NCBI GenBank assembly: GCA_024516155.1
Contig: JAJJXM010000001.1
Location: 1,426,001-1,490,000 of the forward strand
Length of the DNA stretch: 64,000 bases
From: Pyronema omphalodes
Lineage: Eukaryota; Ascomycota; Pezizomycetes; Pezizales; Pyronemataceae
Direction: 5' to 3'
The position numbers and the translations under genes were made by a program. The notes beneath the pieces are model-generated. The model made no database searches. It was not told where the DNA came from and was given only the letters and a program-made list of their open reading frames with translations. Of the stretch, positions 1-10,000 are shown piece by piece; within the stretch, counting starts at the first letter, position 1, and the number at the start of each line of letters is the position of its first letter.

Positions 1-2
1 TT

Positions 3-764
3 ACCGGGGAGACCTATTTCGCTGATGTTCCGGATGAGTCCAAGAGCGCGGCTGGAAAAGACATATGGAACGACAAATCCAGCAAGAAGGGGACTATTGG
101 AGTAACCCCAGGGGCTAACAATGACACCGTTTCAGTCACGATCGATGTGAAACCTTGCACAACAGCCAGTGAGACAACTCACGCCCCCTCTCCGGGTGCC
201 GTCACAACGAACGATTCCGCCTATGAGATTGATAATAAACACACGACTTTAACTGACGACGATGTAGTGATTTTGGACTCTGAAAAGCCTCGAATTGACA
301 TTACTACAGTTCCCAAAGATAATCTAGCCCAGTCTTCTCCCGTGCGCCACTCCGACAACCCTGCGATGGTATCTCTGTTGGATGAAATTCCAGGACATTT
401 GTTATCGGCTGACCTTACGGCTTCTACTAACCTTCCGGACTCGTCAATGGTTACCAGCTCTCCGGATATTATTCAAAAAGGTTTTCTCACTCCAGGGTCA
501 CAGGGTACTTCCAGCTGCTCAATTTCTCGTCCCGGTACTCCTAGGCGTTTGTCAGGGCAGATTACTCCCGCTGACACCGATATGGCCAAGCGACAGGAGA
601 TTGCGAACAAACTTGCCGACCCGGCTTTCAAGCGCTCTCTCAAGTTGCTTAGAAACCAGTATAGTCAGTTCAAAACCGCTTACATTTTGGACGTTATCAA
701 GGAAAACGAGTGGGATATTGCCCGTGCCACAAAGGTGTTGAGTGAGATGGCTATTAAAAACTAA
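3..764 (+). CDS. 3' end of a gene; UBA/CUE-like C-terminus, partial
   Basis: The frame is open from the left edge of the window to a TAA at 762-764, so this is the last exon, or part of it, of a longer protein. About 250 residues are visible. Most are Ser/Thr/Pro-rich and probably disordered. The last ~50 residues are helical and charged, with a pattern (PAFKRSLKLL, then FKTAYILDVI, then ENEWDIARATKVLSEMA) that resembles a three-helix UBA/CUE ubiquitin-binding fold. That suggests a chromatin or ubiquitin-pathway protein, but the diagnostic part lies outside the window. The ubiquitin-binding reading is inferred from pattern only. No intron is needed in the visible part. Confidence 0.6.
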   Translation, partial: TGETYFADVPDESKSAAGKDIWNDKSSKKGTIGVTPGANNDTVSVTIDVKPCTTASETTHAPSPGAVTTNDSAYEIDNKHTTLTDDDVVILDSEKPRIDITTVPKDNLAQSSPVRHSDNPAMVSLLDEIPGHLLSADLTASTNLPDSSMVTSSPDIIQKGFLTPGSQGTSSCSISRPGTPRRLSGQITPADTDMAKRQEIANKLADPAFKRSLKLLRNQYSQFKTAYILDVIKENEWDIARATKVLSEMAIKN

Positions 765-2430
765 CTTTTTTGTTGTCAACTGACTATTAGGCGTGATGTG
801 TTGAGGTACTATGCTGATTGAGAATGTCGTGTACGTATATAATGTTTCTCTCTTTTGTAACTTACTTCAGCAATACAGGCGGCTTCATGATTTTTGTTTT
901 ACCGGGTTCATGATATTGTAAATTTACTATGCGACAGTTTTGTGAGATGAATGTGGGAAGGCAAAAAAATCTATTGTGACAGGATGGGTTTTTCTATCTA
1001 CATTACGGAAACCAATGAAACCCTTTTTGTTTGTTTGTTTGTTACCTATACACGGGTTAATTAATTAATGGTTTCCACTCGAAAATTTACCATTATTTCT
1101 CGTGACTTTATGCTGTGTGCTGTGGTGACTAAGCAAACTTAACATACAGGAGGACAAAACACACACAACTAATAATCTAATTTACCTACCTACCTCGCAT
1201 GTAATCTGATCTGATCTGATCCGATCTGATCGATCCACCTCTAAAGTCATGCAAGTCATGAAAGTCATGAAAGTCATGGAAGTCAGGAAGTCGGGAAGTC
1301 AGGAATAAAGCCTGAACTCAGTAGAATAAAAATGTTTCCACTGAAAATGGTTTAGGGCCCTTATAATAGCATGGGCGTAAATTGCGTATGTATACATATA
1401 CGACTAGTGTAGTGGAAATCATCACATGGGGGGGGGGGGGGCTGTAACTGCTGCCATAACTGCTGCCATAACTACCGCCACGACTACTACCACCACCACG
1501 GATAATTTCCGTTGCTTGCACTGTGGTTTGCACTGTGGCTGGGGATTTGGGATTTCGGGTGTTGGGACGGGGATTTGGGGATTTGGCGATTTGGGATTTG
1601 GGACGGGGATTTGGATTTGGGGATTTGGGGATTTGGATTTGGGACGGGGATTTGGGAATATGGATACTATGATACTATGGTGGGCGTATCCTGATATGGT
1701 GTATGGAACCCCCTTATGACTTTAGTAGTCTTAAGCAGTCTTAAGCAGCGGATTTGCAGTATGGAGTATGGAAAGCTTGGGTCGAGGGAAAGCTTGGTTG
1801 CGTTGAGGCTTGAGTTGAGGCTTGAGTTGAGGCTTGAGTTGAGGCTTGAGTTGAGGCTTGAGTTGAGGCTTGGGTTGGGTTGAGGCTTGGGTTGAGGCGT
1901 AAAGAGGGCTGGCGAAATGGGCTTTGAGGACGAGGCTTTGATTTGAATTTTGAGCTACATATAAGGCTTGTGTTGGGGATGGATGGATGAATGGATGAAA
2001 GGCTGGACGGATGAATGGGATCGTAGTATCATAGTATCATAGTATCAAGAATCAAGAATTATGCACCCGTTGATGATATGTTAGTATAGTAGGAGTGGTT
2101 GTGGCATGCGTATCATGCGCATCATGCGCAGAAGTTGGTTGGAGTTTCTTGGAGGGTTGATGTGTTAGAGATTTAATCGGATTATTTGCTTGTCATCGGC
2201 GTCGGGGTTGATACATATGGATATATGGAATTTTTATATAGAAAAAGAAAAGAAAAGAAAAAGAAAAAGAAATATTGGATCAGAAGACCGCGAGATCATG
2301 CAGCATGCAGCATGCCCTATGGTTCATGAAATGGTTATAAAATTGGTGCATAAATCATGTATAAATCTCGAAATTTCCCCACCAAATCATAATCTAGGTT
2401 TATTACCTGTTTACAATCTTATTGGGTATT
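765..2430. other. Intergenic low-complexity DNA with short tandem repeats
   Basis: No supportable gene is present. The block holds a run of GATCT-type pentamers near 1205-1235, nine-base AAGTCATGA-like repeats at about 1245-1310, and a G14 tract at 1428-1441. GGGATTTGG-type repeats follow at about 1541-1660, then a 12-bp TTGAGGCTTGAG array at about 1794-1880 and GGATGGATGAAT-like repeats near 1978-2015. ORFs crossing it are compositional artefacts (Gly/Trp- or Thr-rich). Confidence 0.75.
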
Positions 2431-2435
2431 TCTTA

Positions 2436-2790
2436 CAACCTATTTAATCCTCGTTTACATTTTATTTACAACCCCACTTACAATTTGTTTATTTATTATT
2501 TACAACCCCACTTACAATTTGTTTATTTATTATTTACAACCCCACTTACAATTTGTTTATGTATTATTTACAACCCCACTTACAATTTGTTTATTTATTA
2601 TTTACAACCCCACTTAAACGTCATTTACAATTTGTTTATTTATTATTTACAACTGCCATTCACAAGTCATTTACAATTTGTTTTTTCATTGTTTACAATT
2701 TCTATTTACAGGTCATTTACAATTTGTTTTGTCATTGTTTACAATTTCTTTTGTTGTCGTCTACAATCTCTTCTTCCATTGTTTACGTGA
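2436..2790. repeat. 34-bp tandem repeat, decaying rightwards
   Basis: A unit beginning CCCACTTACAATTTG and ending ATTTACAAC recurs with a 34-bp period. Three to four near-perfect copies lie at about 2473-2610, and progressively degenerate copies run to about 2790. The sequence is strongly T/A-rich with pyrimidine bias on the plus strand. The open frames through it come from repetition of a unit that is not a multiple of three, so I do not call a gene. Confidence 0.85.
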
Positions 2791-3376
2791 CTATTTACTC
2801 CACACCTTGCATTCTGTAATACCCCCATACACTGCAAAATAATCTAGCAAGTTTATTGAGTGGTGTTAATGTTTATACTCCAAGATAAACTGGCAAAATA
2901 ACTGTAGTTTGATTTACAGACGAAGATCATTGATAATAAGGAATTTCATCAATTTCTGTGAGGTAAGTCGAACAGGAATGAGAACTCACTAAGCCAGCAG
3001 GATCCGAAGCCTTTTGGAATAGCCTATATCGATCAGCATTGTTCTGTTCTCTCAGTCAATATTTCGCCTTACAAATTTCATTGATCAGTCTTTCACAGAA
3101 TCTGCAATGGTTGTGTATTTTCAATAGATGGCGGGTTCGCATCTGCGAACTCAGGATGGGAATTCGTCAGGAATTGAGCGAATGCTGAAGATATAGGGAG
3201 CCTGTTGAGAATCTGAAAGCCTGTCTTCAGCGAAAAATCTGGACTAGGCTGGACATTTTCAAGGTCCAAAAGGCGCTAAAATGCAAGCTAGTATACCATA
3301 GTGTCCCCCCACTCCGTCTTCCTGGACTCCACCGGAATGGAATTCCCGGTTCTCCTTCCTTGCCAACCTCAGCTCT
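2791..3376. other. Intergenic DNA left of the retroelement, nothing recognised
   Basis: AT-leaning single-copy-looking sequence with no ORF, RNA or repeat that I can support. Its last five bases (3372-3376) are the left target-site duplicate of the retrotransposon insertion. Confidence 0.6.
3372..3376. repeat. Left target-site duplication (GCTCT)
   Basis: The five bases GCTCT directly before the 5' LTR are repeated directly after the 3' LTR at 12265-12269. A 5-bp duplication is usual for integrases of the Ty3/gypsy class. Confidence 0.9.
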
Positions 3377-4733
3377 TGTCACACCCTATATTGTGTGAGT
3401 ATAGAATAGGTAACATGTATAACATTTAGAGAACATGGCAAACTCGACAGGAGAATGAATAATAAGGTTAGTATTCCCGGGCCGGAACCCCCTGAGGAGC
3501 TCCAGCTAGCCACGTCACGTGATTCGTGACTTTCCGAAAGGACCTCACGAGGATCCCGGCCCGAGGCGTCGCTACCTGTTATTCACGGTCAGTTTGGGAG
3601 GATCACAGATGGATGGGAACGAGGAACAACTTACCTCAAGGGTGTCGACTTACCCATGAGAAAACTACAAACGACGCTGATGGAGACAGAAGACGACGGC
3701 GAAGGGACACCTCCTTATACTTGAGGTTGTGTTCCACCAAGCACGGCTACCAGAGGGCTTGCAAGAGAAGGGAATTCTCAAGACAGTGCAAGGCAGACGA
3801 ATAGGATCATCCGAGGTCTGAGTTGGACGGAGAGTCGGCCAAGGAATAAGGCAGAGTCTAGTCAGCCAACAGGAGTGGAGCTCAGGACAAGGGTCAAGAT
3901 TGCGTCAGCATGAGACGACGTTCTGCAGCAGGGAACACCACTCAGGGAAACTGTTGGGTGGAACTGATATGACGCGACCTTAGGCCAATGACTACCAACT
4001 GCAAGATAAGGCGGCGTTTGCATACACACCAGGGTGTGGCTGCGCGCAAGTGCGCGCAGGTGGGGCAAATGACATCACACAAGAATGTGACGGGGCAGTG
4101 CGCTCCGGTAAGGCATAGTCTGCCTTATGATGTCAGATTCCTTCACTCGCAATCGAGATTCTCTAGGGAGATCTATGATCAAGACGACTCATAAGATATA
4201 TGACTCACATGTCATTATCAGAGGAGTCACTGCATTATGCGCTCAAGTGGAGTAACCCTCCACTAGGCGCTTAACCCCAAAACGTGATTGGAAGGTGTGG
4301 TAGCACGGCAAGGAATGTCAAGGATTAATCTGACACGAGGGTCATCATGCAAGTGAGCAATTAATATAATTGCGCATGCAGCATGATGCGAGCCATCAGC
4401 AGATTTGTCAAAGAATTGACTCACGTCTTATCTCCTAAGCTGAGTTTGGAAGTTGGTTCCCTTGGGAAGTCTGGGCGAACTTGTAGACGAAAGTCTATAA
4501 AAGACCCCAAGTCTTCCCACCGTCTCCTCCAGCATCAGCAACCTGATCTCTACCTGCGACGTTACCTATCTACACCAGTTACCTCAAGAGAGACCCTTAA
4601 GTTTATTCGGCCTGTGATCGATTAGTTAACTTCCTGGCTTTCTGAGAAAAATCTATTAGTTTGATATCTTTCGAACGAAGCGAAACTGATCGAACAAACC
4701 TCTGTATTGAAAGCCTCAATACCCAGGTTCACA
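3377..4733 (+). repeat. 5' long terminal repeat
   Basis: It begins TGTCACACC and ends GGTTCACA. It matches the 3' copy with a constant offset of 7,531 bases. A TATAAAAG box at 4496-4503 would place transcription start roughly 25-100 bases downstream, leaving U5 at the right end. Several short ORFs lie inside the LTR and are identical in both copies, but nothing supports them as genes. At 1.36 kb the LTR is long for a fungal gypsy element. Confidence 0.97.
4496..4503 (+). promoter_or_regulatory. TATA box in the 5' LTR
   Basis: TATAAAAG about 365 bases before the gag ATG; the same box lies at 12027-12034 in the 3' LTR. It is the best TATA match in the right third of the LTR and suits a U3/R boundary shortly downstream. 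Confidence 0.6.
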
Positions 4734-4735
4734 CT

Positions 4736-4747
4736 ATAAACTTAAGG
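4736..4747 (+). other. Primer-binding site, probable self-priming type
   Basis: The twelve bases ATAAACTTAAGG lie two bases after the 5' LTR. They do not start with the TGG expected for pairing with a tRNA 3' end. They are the exact reverse complement of CCTTAAGTTTAT at 4595-4606 inside the LTR, downstream of the TATA box and so within the transcript. Elements of the Tf1/sushi group prime minus-strand DNA from their own mRNA 5' region paired to the primer-binding site. Position and complementarity here fit that. The distance from the TATA box (about 92 bases) leaves it open whether the matched segment is the exact mRNA 5' end. Confidence 0.7.
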
Positions 4748-4860
4748 ATCAAGCTACTAAGTTTACTTTTCGACACGTATACGGAAGACCCTCTTCTAGG
4801 GCAAGACGACACCAAAAGATCCTCCACGAAAAAACTACAAACAAATACACTCAATCAACA

Positions 4861-7041
4861 ATGTCCGCACGCAGAATTACCGCTCACGATGACGGCCTCG
4901 ATGCCCCTATGGGTAATACCGTCAGTATCACTCGCCCTCGCTCCTGGGAGGAAGTTACTTCTGTCGAAGCACCCAGCGTCTACTATGGAACTACCCTCCA
5001 TTTGGGAGAAGTCCCTGAATGGGTTATTCTCATGATGGAAAGGATGAGTGCGAATGAGGAGGACATTAAGAGGTTGGTTGAAGCAGTCGGATCTGGGGCT
5101 GCCATGAATGAGGAGTTACAGCGGATGAAAGGGTTGTATCAGGAGATGGCCCAGGGTATGCAAAAAGCCTATGATACCTTGGCGAAGAAAGGGGACCTGG
5201 ACCAGGAGGTCAACCTACAAACCGTTACACGACTTGTTCAGGCCAGCAACGACTTTGCCGGCCAAGTTTGGAGGACAATTGGCAATCTTGCCACAGATAC
5301 AAAGGCTAAAGAAGCAGCCAATCAAGCGGCTGCTGAAAGGCTCAATCAGGGCATTCAAACAACGAATGCTATCCTCGAAGCCTTTGCCCAGAGACAACTC
5401 GAAATCAACAAGGAAATTGAGGAATGGGCAATTGAGAAGAATACACAGGACGCCATTAGGAAGGAGGAAGATAGGCAAAGGGATAGGCGGATCGCAGCTC
5501 TGTCTAGGGCTGAAGAGATGCATCAGAGGCGCCTACTGGACTATTATGAACAGAGGGAAGAGGAAAAATTGGAGTTGGTAAACAAGGTTATTGACCTTGT
5601 TATGTCAAAGATCCAAAAGAAGGAGCATTTCGATGCTAAGTCTCTAACCGAGGCTATGCATGAGGAGATGACTCCTAGACCTCCCTCACTCGGAGGAGCA
5701 CCAGAAGTCCCCTTGCCTCCATCAGAGGATGGAATCCCGGCAGACAATGGCAGAAATGGTGGTAGGGGCAGTAAACCACCAGGAGGAGGACTCCCACCAC
5801 CTCCACCACCACCATCTGATCCTTCGGACGGCGAAGATTCAGATGATTCATACATCAGAAAAGCGTTCGAAAGGAAGCGCCAGGAGCGCAAACAAAAGGC
5901 TCAACAAAAGAAGCCTGAAGCGAAGAATGCCACAGAAGCATTCTTGGAATCACTCGTTAATAAGTTACAGCAATCTGGGGTCAATGAACCAAGGAGACCC
6001 AAAATGCCTGAGATGAAGGCTCCACAATATTTTTCTGGGAAGGACAAGAATTTGTTTAGGGCTTGGTGGATGTCTGTTCAAGATTACATTGCGACATATG
6101 CCAAGGCGTTTCCAGAGGAGGATGACCAGGTGAAATGGGTTGGGAGCTTGCTTACTCACAAAGCTCTCAGTTGGCACCAGGAACGACGAAAGTCCATTCA
6201 AAGATCAGGACTTAAGGATACATGGCAAGCTTTCTCAAGCGCTATTGAAACTAGGTTTGAGGATAAGCGGGAGGCCCAGAAGGACGTTAAGAGGATTACG
6301 GAACTCCAGTATGATGGAGATATTGATGATTATATTACGAAATTGGAGGACCTGAATATGCGTGTTGGAGCAATCGGTCCGATGTACAGGAATGTAATTT
6401 GGGAGGCCATGACACCGGCCATTAAGAAAATGGTATATCAAAGATTTGGGGGGATCCCAACTGACGATGAAGCAATGATTGATGCAGTGAAAGAAGCTGC
6501 TCACGTTGTTGAAAATTTGGATGAGGAATTAAAGGGTCATAAAAAGAAGTCTTTGGAGGTACGAGAGGACCGCCATAAGGACAAGGGAAAACAAAAGGAA
6601 ACTGTGCGCCCTAAGGAGGTGCAGCACAAAGACAAATTTAAGGAGAAAAAGGAGAAAAAAGGCTTTGCAGGAAAGAAGGACAAGAAGTCTATTTTTGCGT
6701 CGGGGAGGGAGGCTCTGAACAATGTTCCTCAGAGCGAAATCGACAAACATAAAAGGGATAAGGCTGACTGTTGGAGATGCGGACGATCTGGGCACAAAAT
6801 GTTTGATTGTTACGCTAAAAAGACAGTTGGAGGAACAGAGCTCTCTGGCGAAGGAAAGGTTGCTTCCTCTGGCAAGAGGAAGAGAGACGATGATGATGAT
6901 GGAAGCAAAGGGCAGGAGAAGCCCAAGGAAACAAAAAAGACGAAGACCGCAGCAGTGCGGCAGGATGAGGATGAAATAATGGAAGACGCTCAACCCAGGA
7001 TTTGGGAGATTGAGCAAAATGATGAGGAGTCGGATTTTTAA
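4861..7041 (+). CDS. gag: Retrotransposon Gag polyprotein
   Basis: A 726-residue structural protein that would form the cytoplasmic virus-like particle and bind element RNA. The ATG follows the LTR leader by about 127 bases. Residues ~60-260 are heptad-like and charged (coiled coil). Residues ~265-320 are Pro/Gly-rich and acidic with a proline run. Residues ~385-510 fit a retrotransposon Gag capsid domain (YFSGKDKNLFRAWW, then LSWHQE). A single zinc knuckle CWRCGRSGHKMFDC (C-X2-C-X4-H-X4-C) spans about residues 637-650, followed by a Lys/Asp-rich tail. The frame ends GAT TTT TAA at 7041, in +1 relation to pol, so pol is reached by a -1 shift. The ORF is undamaged. Confidence 0.95.
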   Translation: MSARRITAHDDGLDAPMGNTVSITRPRSWEEVTSVEAPSVYYGTTLHLGEVPEWVILMMERMSANEEDIKRLVEAVGSGAAMNEELQRMKGLYQEMAQGMQKAYDTLAKKGDLDQEVNLQTVTRLVQASNDFAGQVWRTIGNLATDTKAKEAANQAAAERLNQGIQTTNAILEAFAQRQLEINKEIEEWAIEKNTQDAIRKEEDRQRDRRIAALSRAEEMHQRRLLDYYEQREEEKLELVNKVIDLVMSKIQKKEHFDAKSLTEAMHEEMTPRPPSLGGAPEVPLPPSEDGIPADNGRNGGRGSKPPGGGLPPPPPPPSDPSDGEDSDDSYIRKAFERKRQERKQKAQQKKPEAKNATEAFLESLVNKLQQSGVNEPRRPKMPEMKAPQYFSGKDKNLFRAWWMSVQDYIATYAKAFPEEDDQVKWVGSLLTHKALSWHQERRKSIQRSGLKDTWQAFSSAIETRFEDKREAQKDVKRITELQYDGDIDDYITKLEDLNMRVGAIGPMYRNVIWEAMTPAIKKMVYQRFGGIPTDDEAMIDAVKEAAHVVENLDEELKGHKKKSLEVREDRHKDKGKQKETVRPKEVQHKDKFKEKKEKKGFAGKKDKKSIFASGREALNNVPQSEIDKHKRDKADCWRCGRSGHKMFDCYAKKTVGGTELSGEGKVASSGKRKRDDDDDGSKGQEKPKETKKTKTAAVRQDEDEIMEDAQPRIWEIEQNDEESDF

Positions 7042-10000
7042 GATCCTCTAGGGCTGCGTCACCTGAGGAGGAGGAATGTACATCTGACGCAGAAAATATT
7101 ATTTGTTCAGGGACAAAAAGGAAAATTTCGGACAGCTTGGAGTCGACCAAGACAAAACTTCGACGAACCGACAAAGGAACCTCTTCCAAAGGAACAAAAA
7201 TGGAAGCTGTGGTTCCACCCCATCATGGAAAAAGGCCAATTATCAACATGGTGTTGACTTGGTCTAAGAACAAATTCAGAACGGTGCGAGTCCTACTTGA
7301 TACAGGCTCCACCTCAGCTTTACTGGACAAAGGCTTTGTCCAAACTTACAAAATTCCTACTGTGAAGAGAGACCAGCCTCTTCAAATTCGCAACTTCAAT
7401 AATGAGGTAGTTGCTGGAGCTGGAGAATTCTTTACAGTACCTTTCATGCTGCAACACAAGCAACATTTTGCAGCCGAATCCTTCGAAGTCGCCCCTCTTG
7501 ACAGCGACTGCGATGTCATCCTCCCTTACTGGTGGATGGCAAAACATCAACCATGCAACATGTGGGGAGAAAGCAACAACATCTCCTTTACAACACCACG
7601 TTGCACCGAACATTGTACTAAGGCTCAGGCCAGTACATTTTCACTCAAGGTCGACCGCCGCGTACTCGACCACCCTGAGGCCTCAGTTATAGGCCATATT
7701 TCAGCCGTTGCCACTAAGGAGGAATTATCAGAGGCACTTCAACAAGTTCCTGAGAAATTCCGTAAGTGGATCAACATTATGACCAAGGAAGCAGCAGACA
7801 AGCTTCCTGAACACAAACCCTACGATCACGCCATAGATCTGAAGGAAGGAGAAACTCCTCCTTGGGGACCAGTTTATGCGCTCAATGAGGTTGAGCTGGA
7901 AACACTAAGAGAATGGTTGAAGGAAATGCTGAGGACAGGCAAGATTCGACCATCTAAATCTCCTGCCGCAGCACCAATTCTCTTTGTGCCAAAACCCCAT
8001 GGGCGAGGTTTAAGGCTTTGTGTCGATTATAGGGGGATAAATAAAATAACAATAGCAAATCGCTACCCCCTCCCTCTTATGTCTGAATTACAAGACAGAG
8101 TAAGAGGAGCTAGGTTCTTCACGAAAATGGATTTGAAGAACGGTTATCATTTAATAAGGATTAAAGAAGGTGATGAGTGGAAAACTGCTTTCAGATGCAG
8201 GTATGGACTATACGAATTTTTGGTAATGCCTTTTGGCTTAAGCAATGCACCGGCAACGTTCCAAGATATGATGAATCATATCTTTAGAGATATGTTGGAC
8301 CAAGGAGTGATTGCTTATATTGATGATGTTCTGATATACGCGGAAACAGAGGAGGAACATGATAAATTGGTAAAAGAAGTCTTGAAAAGACTAGAAGAAA
8401 ATGGGCTGGTAATATCTCCGGAAAAATGTGTTTGGGGGACAAACAAAGTGGAATTTTTGGGGTATATTATAAGCGAAAAGGGAATTGAGATGGCAAAGGA
8501 TAAAGTGGAAACCGTCCTGGTTTGGGAACCTCCTAAATCCTTGAAAGAGACACAGGGCTTTCTTGGATTTGCAAACTTCTATCGCCGATTCATAAAGGAC
8601 TTCTCAAGAATTTGTCGTCCTCTGACTGAATCTACCAAGGGCGATCCTAAGAAGTGGGAATGGACTGTTGCCATGGAATTGGCATTTGACGAGTTAAAGC
8701 AGAGGTTCACAAGAGCGCCAATATTGGGTCATTTTGATCCTAAAAAGGTTTGCATTGTTGAAACTGATGCCTCTGACTTTGCCTTAGGCGCAGTCCTTTC
8801 TCAGAAAGGAGAGGACGGAAAGCTGCACCCTATTGCTTTCCATTCTAGGAAGTTTACTCCAGCAGAGATCAATTACGAAATCCATGATAAAGAGCTTTTA
8901 GCTATTGTGGATTCATTTAAGATATGGAGAAGATACCTAGAGGGAGCAATGCATACAGTTCAAGTGTTCAGCGACCATCAGAATTTAGAGTACTTCACCA
9001 CAACTAAAGTACTCAATCGTCGCCAAGCAAGGTGGGCTCAAGAACTTGCTGGCATTGACTTTAAGATTTTTTACAGACCGGGAAATAAGAATGGGAAGCC
9101 AGATGCTTTGTCAAGGCGTCCGGAGTTCCGCCCTGAAAAGGGGGGAGGTGAGGATCAGCCGATTACGACTATCCTTCACAAACAACATTTTGCATCAATT
9201 TCAGCTATCAGCAGTGGAGGGGAAGGAACGTCATTCATTGTTTCTTCAGCTCGGCTTAATTCTATCCCTTCTGTTAAATGGTCTGGAGAATTTTTGAAGA
9301 TGGTTAAAGACGCTGGGGAACTGGATGAAAATTATAAAAAAGCAGCACAAAAAATAAAAGATCCACTAACGATAGAAGATGGCATAATCTATCGGAAAGA
9401 GAAGTTATGGGTACCAAAGGATTTGGTCAACATGGTCCTTGAATCAGAGCACGACTCCAAAATTGCTGGGCACTTTGGTCAGGACAAAACAATTGAATTA
9501 ATAAGGAGAAACTTTTGGTGGCCAAGAATGGACGAAAAAATAATTGAATATGTACAAAGCTGTTTGGAATGTCAGAAGGACAAGACGGCTAGGCACCAAA
9601 AGTATGGAATGTTGCAACCTTTGGAATTAACGTATGCCCCATGGCAATCTATTGCTATGGATTTTATTACCGACCTTCCGGAATCTAATGGGTGCGATCA
9701 ACTATGGGTTATAGTTGATCGGTTTACTAAAATGGCGCACTTCATCCCCTTACAGAAAGACGGCAAGACAACTGCAGACCTTGCCAGGATATTCGCAAAA
9801 GAAATTTGGAAGTTGCATGGCTTACCCAAGGATATAGTGTCGGATCGAGACTCCAGGTTTACGAGCACTACCTGGAAAGCATTTCTTGGAACATTAGGTA
9901 TTAAACCAAGAATGTCAACAGCCTTCCACCCACAAACAGATGGACAAACGGAACGGCTCAACCAAACAATCGAAGCTTACCTCCGCTCTTTTGTTAACCA

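Noticed and set aside
3526..4625. Four ORFs of 68-92 residues in each LTR, identical between LTRs
   Set aside because: Identity follows from LTR identity; LTRs of this class are non-coding and the frames have no recognisable domain.
4734..4751. Standard tRNA primer-binding site
   Set aside because: The sequence after the LTR lacks the TGG start expected from tRNA CCA ends; the self-complementary match explains it better.
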